From assembly GCF_003932955.1 (NCBI RefSeq), contig NZ_QOVY01000013.1:21914-85913 (forward strand): a DNA stretch of 64,000 nucleotides. The letters are read 5' to 3'. A program made the translations under genes and the position numbers. Origin of the DNA: Chryseobacterium sp. SC28. GTDB taxonomy: Bacteria > Bacteroidota > Bacteroidia > Flavobacteriales > Weeksellaceae. The notes beneath the pieces were generated by a model. That model made no database searches and was not told the origin of the DNA. It was given only the letters and a program-made list of their open reading frames with translations. Position 1 is the stretch's first letter; every line of letters starts with the position of its first letter. Below are positions 7,413 through 15,414 of the stretch, one piece after another.

Positions 7413-10001
7413 ATGAAAATAAATCATCTGTCTAAATGTGCCGGGATGGGCGTCTTCTTTCTATTTGCCAGCCTCAATGCCCAGTCTAGTGAGAACCTCA
7501 TCAAAAATTTTATTCAAAACGATGTCAGTTTTCGCAACAATCCTGCTGCTGAATTTAAAATCTTAAACGAAGATAATTCTGCCAGTCTGAAATCGAATAT
7601 TGTGAACGTGCAGCAATATCATGGCAATACGCCGATCTACAAATCTCTGGCTAAAGCCGTTATCAAAGACGGAAAAATAGTTTCCTTCAACAATAATTTT
7701 ACGATAGTTAATCACAATATTGTAGCAGATAAAATCGATAAGTCTGAGGCTTTCTCTGCTGCGCTGCGTGCATTGGATATCAAAGAATCAGGATTTCAGC
7801 TGATGGATGAGAAAGATGGCGACCTCATCAACCTGCCGGATGACAAAATTGTGAATCTTCGTTTCTATTTCCAGAAAGAAAATGGCTTGGTGCCTGCTCA
7901 GCTATTCTTCATCAATCAAAGCAAGGAGAATAAGTATTACAGTATAATGGTAAGTCTTGCGGATGGTGAGATTCTGGAAAAAAACAATATGATTGATGAA
8001 TGTGCTTTTGACATCAATCGCTACGGAGATCATACGGAAGAGACTGCTAATCGAGCCGTGACTAACGTAGCTCAAAACCAGACGTCTAAAAAGCCGACCA
8101 AAGCTATTACCGATGCTACTTACAACGTATTTCCGTTTCCAACGGAAGCACCGACGTTTGGTTCAAGATCTTTGCTTACAAATCCGTGGGATCCAACGGC
8201 ATCGCCCGAAGGCTGGCAGTCGGATGGGACGACGACTTACACCACCACCAGAGGAAATAACGTGCTGGCATACGTGGATAACACATCTACCAATAGTCTC
8301 AATGGTTTTTCTCCGCAAAGTACTACGACCGGCAGTCTGACTTTTGATTTTCCTTTTGCTGAAAGCAGCACATTGAGTGCTTATGACAATAGAAGTTCTG
8401 CTATTACCAATCTGTTTTATGCCAATAACATGATTCATGATATTTTTTATAAATTCGGGTTTACAGAAGCAACTCGGAATTTCCAAACCAACAATTTCGC
8501 AAGAGGTGGCGCGGGCAACGATGCGGTGCGGGCAGAAGGCTTTGACGGAAGTGGCTACAACAATGCTAATTTTGCTTCCGGATACGAAATACTAAACGGA
8601 GGCGGCACTTATGTCGTGCAGGCACCCCGCATGCAAATGTATCTTTGGAATTACAACGTTCCGCTCAAAAAAAGGTTATTCTACACGGATCCTGTATATG
8701 CTGCGAGGCCAGATGTCAATACAGGCGTGGCCAATTTCGGGAAGCAGTTGATGGAAACAGGCATTACAGCCGACATCGCTTTACCATCTGTAGCAACAGG
8801 TTGTACAGCTTTGCCCGCCGGTAGCCTTGCCGGCAAAATCGCGATGGTAAATACGAGCGGTTGCGCCTACAACGTAAAAGCGAAAACAGTACAGGATGCC
8901 GGTGCAATCGGGATGATTGTCCATAGAACGAGTTCCAACCTTGTGTCCGATATCTACATATCCGGCGTTACAAACGTTACGATTCCCACTGTGATGATTC
9001 CAAAAGACGAAGGAGATTTTATAATGGCAGAAATCAACGGCGGCAGAACGGTGAATGTGAATTTAAAAGATTTGGCAGTAGGCTATAAAAATTCTAGTTT
9101 TGATAACGGAGTGATGATTCACGAATACGGTCACGGCATCTCGAACCGGCTGACCGCAAGTGGCTACAACTGTCTTAATAGTTTGGAACAAATGGGCGAA
9201 GGATGGTCGGACTTCTTTGCTCTGATGCTCACCAATACGCCAAGTTATACTGCCACAACCGCCAGAGGTATTGCTACTTATTCCGTCAATAGTTTTCCTA
9301 CGGGTCAAGGCATACGAAGCTACAAATATACGACCGATATGAGTGTCAATCCGCATACTTACGCCGATACGAATGCTACCGGGGGGCAGCCGCACGCTGT
9401 AGGAGAGATCTGGGCAACCATGCTTTGGGATCTTCATTGGGCAATGGCCGAAAAATATGGATATAATTACGACATTACGGCCGATCCCAATTCAGGAAGT
9501 GCAAAGACCTTGCAGTTGGTAATGGACGGGCTTAAATTGCAACCTTGCAACCCCAATTTCGTCTCCGGAAGAGATGCGATCTTGCAGGCGGATCAATTAG
9601 CCGGTGGTGCAGACAATTGCCTTATATGGAAAGTCTTTGCCAGAAGAGGTCTTGGTCTATCCGCCTCTGCCGGAACCGCTTCGAATATTGCAGATCAGGT
9701 TGAAAAATTCGATATTCCTTCAGCTTGCGTACTCGCAACAGACGATATTATTAAAAATAAAGCCTTCGGAATATATCCCAACCCTGCAAAAGAAGAATTC
9801 TTCCTCAAAACTACTCCGACGGTGGGCAATGCAATCCTGAAAGTGGACATATTGGATATGAACGGAAAATTGATAAAAACGCTTGAGAGAAAGAAAAACA
9901 GCTCAGAGTCTATTTCTACCAAAGGACTTATAAAAGGCACTTACCTTGTTGTAATTACAGAAAATGGCAAATCCCAAGCCGAGAAATTGATCGTAGAATA
10001 G
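7413..10001 (+). CDS. Secreted M36 (fungalysin-type) metallopeptidase with type IX sorting domain
   Basis: This 862-residue extracellular zinc protease has a signal peptide (1-24, ending LNAQ), an N-terminal propeptide region of the FTP type (about 30-190), and the M36 catalytic region with the zinc motif HEYGH (570-574) and third ligand Glu596 in GEGWSDF. A PA-like inserted domain lies at about 445-540 (ATGCTALPAGSLAGKIAMVN), and the C-terminal domain at about 785-862 starts AFGIYPNPAKEEFF and ends in KLIVE, the type A signal for type IX secretion. The protein is therefore probably exported through the outer membrane and attached or released. It is followed by a strong terminator and stands alone. 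Confidence 0.95.
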   Translation: MKINHLSKCAGMGVFFLFASLNAQSSENLIKNFIQNDVSFRNNPAAEFKILNEDNSASLKSNIVNVQQYHGNTPIYKSLAKAVIKDGKIVSFNNNFTIVNHNIVADKIDKSEAFSAALRALDIKESGFQLMDEKDGDLINLPDDKIVNLRFYFQKENGLVPAQLFFINQSKENKYYSIMVSLADGEILEKNNMIDECAFDINRYGDHTEETANRAVTNVAQNQTSKKPTKAITDATYNVFPFPTEAPTFGSRSLLTNPWDPTASPEGWQSDGTTTYTTTRGNNVLAYVDNTSTNSLNGFSPQSTTTGSLTFDFPFAESSTLSAYDNRSSAITNLFYANNMIHDIFYKFGFTEATRNFQTNNFARGGAGNDAVRAEGFDGSGYNNANFASGYEILNGGGTYVVQAPRMQMYLWNYNVPLKKRLFYTDPVYAARPDVNTGVANFGKQLMETGITADIALPSVATGCTALPAGSLAGKIAMVNTSGCAYNVKAKTVQDAGAIGMIVHRTSSNLVSDIYISGVTNVTIPTVMIPKDEGDFIMAEINGGRTVNVNLKDLAVGYKNSSFDNGVMIHEYGHGISNRLTASGYNCLNSLEQMGEGWSDFFALMLTNTPSYTATTARGIATYSVNSFPTGQGIRSYKYTTDMSVNPHTYADTNATGGQPHAVGEIWATMLWDLHWAMAEKYGYNYDITADPNSGSAKTLQLVMDGLKLQPCNPNFVSGRDAILQADQLAGGADNCLIWKVFARRGLGLSASAGTASNIADQVEKFDIPSACVLATDDIIKNKAFGIYPNPAKEEFFLKTTPTVGNAILKVDILDMNGKLIKTLERKKNSSESISTKGLIKGTYLVVITENGKSQAEKLIVE

Positions 10002-10030
10002 CCTTCATTTTCTCATCCTGACATTTTTAC

Positions 10031-10060
10031 ATCCTTTCCCAATTCGGGAAGGGATTTTTT
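10031..10060 (+). terminator. Intrinsic terminator after M36 peptidase
   Basis: ATCCTTTCCC (10031-10040) pairs with GGGAAGGGAT (10046-10055) around a short AATTC loop and is followed by a run of T. Confidence 0.8.
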
Positions 10061-10094
10061 TCTGTCCCGCACCAACTTTGTCAGTCATCGAAAA

Positions 10095-10123
10095 TTGGCA
10101 TTAATATTGAGAACTTACCTTTG
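10095..10123 (+). promoter_or_regulatory. Bacteroidota-type promoter of the LolA-like gene
   Basis: TTG at 10095-10097 and TACCTTTG at 10116-10123, spaced by 18 bases, fit the -33/-7 consensus. The start codon lies 25 bases downstream. Confidence 0.6.
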
Positions 10124-10148
10124 TAAAACCATAAATTGAAAATATTAA

Positions 10149-10778
10149 ATGAAAAATTATTTCAGAAAGTCTTTATTTATTGCAGCATTATTATCGATGG
10201 GTATGATATTCGGTCAGACCATTGACCCAAAGTCGAAGACCATACTTGATGATCTTACAAACAATTACAAAAGCAAAAAAAATTCCTATTTCAAATTTAC
10301 GTACACTTCCGGGTCATCTACACAAACCGGAATATTTTATTCAGACAATGCCAAGTACAGATTGAAAATTATGGGTACGGAGCAACTTTTTGACGGCTCC
10401 AAAATTTACAATATTAATGAAGATGACAAGGAAATCACCATTGCAAAACCGAGCGAAAATCAAGTAGCATTTTCGCCATTGAGCTACCTCGATTCCTATA
10501 AAAAAGATTATAACGTACGCTATGCCGGGAAAAAAGTGCTCAACGGCATTCCGGTGGATGTGATCAAAATGACACCTGCCAAACCCAATGGTTTGAAACA
10601 AGTGATGCTCTACGTGAACAGACCGCAGAAAAAGCTGGTCAAAATAGAGCAGGTTTCTAAAAATGATGGCTTGGCAGTCATTAAAATTATGAATTATAAA
10701 GAGAATCAAAATCTTCCCACGTCACTTTTCACCTTCGACAAGTCAAAATACCAAAACTATCTGATCACAGAATTATAA
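10149..10778 (+). CDS. LolA-like outer-membrane lipoprotein carrier protein
   Basis: The 209-residue exported protein has a signal peptide (1-22, MIFGQ cleavage) and then the LolA/LolB half-barrel pattern: SKTILDDLTNNYKSKKNSYFKFTY at the start, followed by alternating strands (GIFYSDNAKYRLKIMG, QLFDGSKIYNIN, EITIAKPSE, GIPVDVIKMTP, VMLYVNRPQKKLVKIEQ). It would collect lipoproteins released from the inner membrane and carry them across the periplasm. In Bacteroidota several such paralogues exist, and some carry other lipids. The gene is monocistronic between two terminators with a good promoter of its own. Confidence 0.85.
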   Translation: MKNYFRKSLFIAALLSMGMIFGQTIDPKSKTILDDLTNNYKSKKNSYFKFTYTSGSSTQTGIFYSDNAKYRLKIMGTEQLFDGSKIYNINEDDKEITIAKPSENQVAFSPLSYLDSYKKDYNVRYAGKKVLNGIPVDVIKMTPAKPNGLKQVMLYVNRPQKKLVKIEQVSKNDGLAVIKIMNYKENQNLPTSLFTFDKSKYQNYLITEL

Positions 10779-10803
10779 AAATCGGAAATTGATCAAAAAT
10801 AAG

Positions 10804-10835
10804 AATGCATTACTTTTTCGGTAATGCATTTTTGT
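10804..10835 (+). terminator. Intrinsic terminator after LolA-like gene
   Basis: AATGCATTAC (10804-10813) pairs perfectly with GTAATGCATT (10821-10830), followed by TTT. It faces the convergent DUF4294 gene. Confidence 0.75.
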
Positions 10836-10854
10836 TTGGGGTTTTGTCATCATC

Positions 10855-11559
10855 TCATTTGGTAACTTTAAAATCATTGGCTCCGGGATAGGGTTGAAGG
10901 TAGCCCAGATTCCAATTGGACTGCAGCAAGGATTCTATAAAAAGATCTTCTCGGTATTTATGAGGATCATAAGGTGTTTTCAAACTGATCTCGGCCACAT
11001 TTCCTTTTACATTCCACCAAAATGCACTCCATCCGCCTCTTAGCTCTTTAATAATTTCATACACCGTTTTTCCGGTGGCTCTGTTCATGAGCTTAGCAAA
11101 AACCTGACCTTCCGAGGTGGTGAGTTCCCGAAGTTGCTTCTCGTAGCTTGCAGCCAACTCTGTTTGTTTCTGCTTGATAAACCTGCTTTTTGCAGCACCT
11201 TTTAAATTGGCGCTTTCAATTTTGATATTTCGATATTGCTCCAGCGCTTCTAAGAACAAAGGATAAACACGATTGAGCTTTTTATTAAGGAAAAAATAAA
11301 AATTCTTGTCGAGTTGATTGTTAAAATGTGGGTTTGCTCTCAAGATTAGCTCATCGAGCACCACGACCTGTTCCCCATTGATCTTGTAGATCTTAGCCTT
11401 CTGCACCTCATCGTAGAAATATTCGTTTCCGAATTCGTCCTTTTGTAGTCTGCTTTTAGGTATTTCGTCAAAAGACTTTATTTGCAAAGTATCCGTTTGA
11501 GAATAGTAAAGCATACCTATAAATAAAAAGAGAACCGCTATCAGTTTACGAAAAATCAT
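10855..11559 (-). CDS. DUF4294 family protein
   Basis: This 234-residue exported protein has a signal peptide (1-20, LYYSQ) and the DUF4294 pattern: RLQKDEFGNEYFYDEVQKAKIY, then a helical middle (NKKLNRVYPLFLEALEQY, KQKQTELAASYEKQLREL) and the conserved RATGKTVYEIIKELRGGWSAFWWN segment followed by YDPHKYREDLFIE. The function is unknown. It is divergently placed next to the M42 aminopeptidase; the 57-base gap must hold both promoters. I recall the same neighbours in other Flavobacteriia, which suggests a functional or regulatory link. Confidence 0.85.
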   Translation of the reverse strand: MIFRKLIAVLFLFIGMLYYSQTDTLQIKSFDEIPKSRLQKDEFGNEYFYDEVQKAKIYKINGEQVVVLDELILRANPHFNNQLDKNFYFFLNKKLNRVYPLFLEALEQYRNIKIESANLKGAAKSRFIKQKQTELAASYEKQLRELTTSEGQVFAKLMNRATGKTVYEIIKELRGGWSAFWWNVKGNVAEISLKTPYDPHKYREDLFIESLLQSNWNLGYLQPYPGANDFKVTK

Positions 11560-11616
11560 TACTTTTACATCATCAAATTAACAAAGAGTGCAATCAAAAA
11601 TCATTCCTAATCAAAG

Positions 11617-12693
11617 ATGAAATTCGAAAAGAAATCAATTAAATTCTTACAAGAATATTTGAATACCGCATCGCCCACCGGCTACGAACATCAAGGTCAG
11701 AAAGTTTGGATGGATTATATCAGACCTTTTGTAGATAAAATCGAGGTCGATCATTACGGAACCGCTTATGGCATTGTAAATCCCGAAGCTGAGTTTAAAG
11801 TCGTGATAGAAGCCCACGCAGACGAAATCTCGTGGTACGTGAACTACATTACGGATGATGGATTGATCTACGTCATCCGAAACGGCGGATCTGACCAAAC
11901 CATTGCTCCTTCCAAAGTGGTCAATATCCACGGAGAAAAGGGCTTGATAAAGGGCGTCTTCGGATGGCCTGCCATCCACACGAGAAGTGCGGATCAAAAT
12001 GAACCCACACCAAAACTGGAGAATATCTTCATCGACTGCGGTGCGACAAGCAAAAAGGAAGTTGAGGAAATGGGAATCTTTGTGGGTTGTATGATTACTT
12101 ATCCGGATGAATTTTTCCAACTGAATGACCGGTATTTCGTTTGCCGTGCTTTGGACAATAGAATCGGAGGATTTATGATCGCCGAAGTGGCAAGACTTTT
12201 AAAAGAAAACCAGAATAAACTTCCTTTCGGGCTCTACATCACCAATTCCGTGCAGGAAGAAGTGGGTCTCTACGGCGCCGATATGATTGCCGACACCATC
12301 AAACCCAACATTGCCATTGTGACAGATGTGACACACGACACCAGCACGCCGATGATCGAAAAGAAAAAAGAAGGCGACCAAAAATGTGGCGACGGACCGG
12401 TGGTTTTCTTCGCACCAAGCATTCACCACACCATTCGGCAATTGATTATCGAGACCGCGAGAGAAAAGCAAATCCCTTTCCAAAGAGCTGCCTCAAGCCG
12501 GGTCACCGGAACTGACACGGATGCTTTTGCCCATTCCAACGGTGGCGTTCCAAGTGCATTGATCTCTCTGCCTTTGCGATATATGCATACCACGGTGGAA
12601 ATGGTTGCCAAAGAAGACGTAGGCAATGTTATTAAACTAATCTACGAAAGCCTTCTGAAAATAGAGCCAACAATGAAATTGAAATATCATTAA
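11617..12693 (+). CDS. M42 family metallopeptidase (glutamyl aminopeptidase type)
   Basis: The 358-residue cytoplasmic, probably dodecameric aminopeptidase removes N-terminal residues from short peptides using two metal ions. Landmarks: the first metal-binding segment EAHADEISWYV (about residue 69), the inserted beta-barrel domain (about 75-170), DNRIGGF (about 182) with the bridging Asp, the catalytic QEEVGLYGA (about 215), and the VTDVTHDTS segment (about 240). Length is normal. It is followed by an 85-base gap and rpe in the same direction. Confidence 0.92.
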   Translation: MKFEKKSIKFLQEYLNTASPTGYEHQGQKVWMDYIRPFVDKIEVDHYGTAYGIVNPEAEFKVVIEAHADEISWYVNYITDDGLIYVIRNGGSDQTIAPSKVVNIHGEKGLIKGVFGWPAIHTRSADQNEPTPKLENIFIDCGATSKKEVEEMGIFVGCMITYPDEFFQLNDRYFVCRALDNRIGGFMIAEVARLLKENQNKLPFGLYITNSVQEEVGLYGADMIADTIKPNIAIVTDVTHDTSTPMIEKKKEGDQKCGDGPVVFFAPSIHHTIRQLIIETAREKQIPFQRAASSRVTGTDTDAFAHSNGGVPSALISLPLRYMHTTVEMVAKEDVGNVIKLIYESLLKIEPTMKLKYH

Positions 12694-12778
12694 AATAAGT
12701 AGAATCAGTAATCGCCCAAAATATTTTATCAAATTATGGACTATGATTTCAGTATTTTTATAATCCCATCTTAAATAA

Positions 12779-13429
12779 ATGAAAACAAAACTGATTGCAC
12801 CTTCCCTTCTTTCCGCAGATTTTGGGAATCTCCAGAGGGATATCGAGATGCTCAACCGTTCTCAGGCAGACTGGTTCCACGTAGATGTGATGGACGGCCG
12901 TTTTGTCCCAAACATCTCTTTCGGATTTCCTGTGATGAAAACCGTTCAGCAGCACGCCAAGAAATTCGTGGACGTCCATTTGATGATCGTGGAGCCGGAA
13001 AAATATGTCGAAGAATTCATCGAGTTGGGAGCAGATCTCGTTTCCGTGCATTACGAAGCCTGCGTTCATCTTCACAGAACCATTCACCAGATTCAAAGCA
13101 AAGGCGCGAAAGCCGGCGTAGTTCTGAATCCTGCGACGCCGGTTTTGATGTTGGAAGATATTATTGCAGACGTCGATTTGGTTTTATTGATGAGCGTCAA
13201 TCCCGGGTTTGGCGGACAAAGATTCATCGAAAATACCTACAAAAAAATCAGCGAGACCAAAGATTTGATCCTTAGCAACAGTTCCACCGCCTTGATCCAA
13301 GTTGACGGCGGCGTGACGCTCGACAATGCTTCCAAATTATTTGAGGCCGGAGCCGACGTTCTCGTTGCGGGTCATTCGGTTTTCTCGTCACAGGATCCCG
13401 AGAGAACCATTGAGCTGCTTAAATTTTAG
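12779..13429 (+). CDS. rpe: Ribulose-phosphate 3-epimerase
   Basis: This enzyme interconverts ribulose 5-phosphate and xylulose 5-phosphate in the pentose phosphate pathway. The 216-residue TIM barrel has the family hallmarks: IAPSLLSADFGNL at the N-terminus, HVDVMDGRFVPNISFG (metal-binding His and Asp), VDVHLMI, the SVNPGFGGQRFI loop, IQVDGGV with the catalytic Asp, and GADVLVAGHSVF for phosphate binding. The start ATG at 12779 directly precedes MKTKLIAPSL. It is likely transcribed with or just after the M42 gene; no terminator lies between. Confidence 0.97.
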   Translation: MKTKLIAPSLLSADFGNLQRDIEMLNRSQADWFHVDVMDGRFVPNISFGFPVMKTVQQHAKKFVDVHLMIVEPEKYVEEFIELGADLVSVHYEACVHLHRTIHQIQSKGAKAGVVLNPATPVLMLEDIIADVDLVLLMSVNPGFGGQRFIENTYKKISETKDLILSNSSTALIQVDGGVTLDNASKLFEAGADVLVAGHSVFSSQDPERTIELLKF

Positions 13430-13587
13430 GAGTTAAGTCTCTCTATATCAAATTTTTGGTTTTTTTTCCGAAACTATCTTTATCGCTTACGATAATTGCT
13501 TTACCGATGTTTATTTTTGTTAAACCTAATCCATTTTCCACTGAACATTTTATTGAGAAATTAATGTTTTTATTGATTAAAAATCCA

Positions 13588-13595
13588 TATATTTG
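13588..13595 (+). promoter_or_regulatory. -7 element TATATTTG upstream of secG
   Basis: TATATTTG followed by GC lies 31 bases before the secG ATG and matches TAnnTTTG. T-rich sequence at 13566-13571 could be a weak -33 element. Confidence 0.45.
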
Positions 13596-13625
13596 CGCTT
13601 CAAAATTGATCCCTAAGACTATATT

Positions 13626-13955
13626 ATGAGCACAATATTTACGCTGTTTATGATTCTGATTATCATTGCCTGCATCCTATTAATTATCATCATTATGGCT
13701 CAAAATCCAAAAGGAGGCGGACTTTCCGGTACTTTCGGAGGCACATCTGCTGCCAATTTTGGGGTGCAGAGAACCAATGATTTTATGGAAAAAGCAACGT
13801 GGACTCTGGGTGCCACGATCGTTGTTTTGATCTTGCTCAGTATTGTCCTGACGGGAAAACCGTCCCAAGCGGCGCCCACGACGCCTAAGCCTGTAAAATC
13901 TGAGGCGCCCGCAAATCAAGCTCCGACCTCAAATCAATTGCCGGCAACAAAATAA
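13626..13955 (+). CDS. secG: Preprotein translocase subunit SecG
   Basis: SecG is the small auxiliary subunit of the SecYEG channel in the inner membrane. The 109-residue protein has two transmembrane helices (about 3-23 and 57-77) joined by the conserved cytoplasmic loop MAQNPKGGGLSGTFGG, which identifies the family. The C-terminal about 30 residues are Pro/Ala/Thr-rich, a common extension in Bacteroidota. It is monocistronic, followed by a terminator. Confidence 0.95.
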   Translation: MSTIFTLFMILIIIACILLIIIIMAQNPKGGGLSGTFGGTSAANFGVQRTNDFMEKATWTLGATIVVLILLSIVLTGKPSQAAPTTPKPVKSEAPANQAPTSNQLPATK

Positions 13956-13980
13956 CGTAGAGATTATTCTAAAAAAATAG

Positions 13981-14012
13981 AAATCGCCTGAAATGCTTCG
14001 GCGATTTTTTTT
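13981..14012 (+). terminator. Intrinsic terminator after secG
   Basis: AAATCGCC (with GAA after a one-base bulge) pairs with TTCGGCGATTT (13997-14007) and runs into eight T residues. Confidence 0.8.
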
Positions 14013-14063
14013 GTTCAATTCTATGAGCAAATTTTTATATCGAAAATGAAAGTTTATTCCATT

Positions 14064-14091
14064 AAAAAGCCCACAAACTCAATTGCGGGCT
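14064..14091 (-). terminator. Intrinsic terminator of the TonB receptor/lipoprotein operon
   Basis: On the minus strand AGCCCGCAA and TTGTGGGCT (one mismatch) form a stem followed by TTTTTAAT. It lies about 60 bases after the lipoprotein stop. Confidence 0.65.
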
Positions 14092-14150
14092 CAAATAAAA
14101 TTTGATTTGATATGAAGAAAAAAGAAAGTACTAATTAATTATGTAACCTC

Positions 14151-15377
14151 TTAGTTACCTGCATCTGCCACATCAAAAGCGACAACACCAGACCATCCTT
14201 TTCCCCACTCCGGCAAAGCGGTGACACTTCCGGCTCCAACAGCGTTTTCGTTTACAGAGAAGACTGTGGATAAGGTCGTAGTAGCATCAGGATATACTGT
14301 GGTATTTTTAGCTTTCACAAGAGTTGACACATTTACAAATTTGAAATTCGTCATATATGATCCACTTGTAAACCAAGCATAGGTTCTATCTGTCTCAAAA
14401 TCAAGACCGGTAGTATAATTTGCGAGTACAATGTTGTCAAACTTACCGTTGGAACCAGCTCTGATTTTCATACCTTGAGATTCAGATCCCTTGACGTTAC
14501 CAATAAAAGTAGCATTTCTGATTGTAGGATTTGAGGCGCCATTACCGTTGTTGGTATTGGGATCTGTGTCTTGTGTATCGGCTTCTATACCTCTGTTTCC
14601 CGGCTCTGCAGCATTTACGTATTCTTTTTTCCTTGCAGCATAGATATATTCCGCAGTTCCCTGCCATCCTTCTGTCCAGTCAAAAGTGTCGTCACCATTT
14701 CCTAAGATTACAAGGTGATCCGCATTTACATTTCCTCCAAAGAATTCTATACCATCATCGGCACCATCTGTTATGCTGACGTAAGAAACCACTGTTTGGC
14801 TTCCAACTCCAAAAAGAGAAAGACCGTTGAATTCTTTTTCCGGGTTATATTTGAAACCGCTGTCCTTGATAACCAGATATTTGATAACTCCGGAATTATC
14901 AGCTTTGTTGGTTCCGCCGTAGGTAAGATCTCCCAATTCGGAAGTGGATGTTCCGGAAGCACTTCTGTTGCTTGGTGCATTTCCTAAAACCACGATACCT
15001 CCCCAATATCCTTGTGTGTGCTGAGCACCTTCGAAAACAACAGGATTGGTTTGCGTACCGTTGATGAAGATTTTACCCCCTCTGTCCACAATCAGATAGT
15101 TGGCACCTTGAGCACCAACCACTCTGGTTCCTGCAGGGATAATCAAAGTCGCCCCATTTTCCACAAGAAGTTTACCATTCAGATTATAAGTCTTTGAAGG
15201 ATCTAAAGTTACCGTTGTACCGGTAGCTATTGAGCCTTTGAAGTTGGCAGGATCGATGGTAGGTCCAGCGGGTACAACGTCGTTATTATCATCGTCATCA
15301 TTACAAGAGACGTAAAGCGTGGAGACCGACGCCATCATCGTTAAGCATAAAGCTGCTTTAAAAAAGTTCTTTTTCAT
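14151..15377 (-). CDS. Parallel beta-helix lipoprotein, partner of a TonB receptor
   Basis: The 408-residue exported lipoprotein has a signal peptide with lipobox (LYVSC, Cys25) followed by an Asp/Asn-rich tether (NDDDDNND), which in Bacteroidota often signals surface exposure. The body has repeated right-handed beta-helix turns (ATLIIPAGTRVVG, YLIVDRGGKIFINGT, VVFEGAQ, GGIVVLGNAP, IKYLVIKDSGF, VSYVSITDGADDGIEFFGG, NADHLVILGNGDD). It lies 37 bases downstream of the TonB receptor gene and before a terminator, so the two form an operon. It may capture a substrate at the cell surface for the receptor; substrate and exact family are not known to me. Confidence 0.78.
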   Translation of the reverse strand: MKKNFFKAALCLTMMASVSTLYVSCNDDDDNNDVVPAGPTIDPANFKGSIATGTTVTLDPSKTYNLNGKLLVENGATLIIPAGTRVVGAQGANYLIVDRGGKIFINGTQTNPVVFEGAQHTQGYWGGIVVLGNAPSNRSASGTSTSELGDLTYGGTNKADNSGVIKYLVIKDSGFKYNPEKEFNGLSLFGVGSQTVVSYVSITDGADDGIEFFGGNVNADHLVILGNGDDTFDWTEGWQGTAEYIYAARKKEYVNAAEPGNRGIEADTQDTDPNTNNGNGASNPTIRNATFIGNVKGSESQGMKIRAGSNGKFDNIVLANYTTGLDFETDRTYAWFTSGSYMTNFKFVNVSTLVKAKNTTVYPDATTTLSTVFSVNENAVGAGSVTALPEWGKGWSGVVAFDVADAGN

Positions 15378-15414
15378 AAAGTCAATTTTTAATTATTATT
15401 ATTTAAATTTTTTT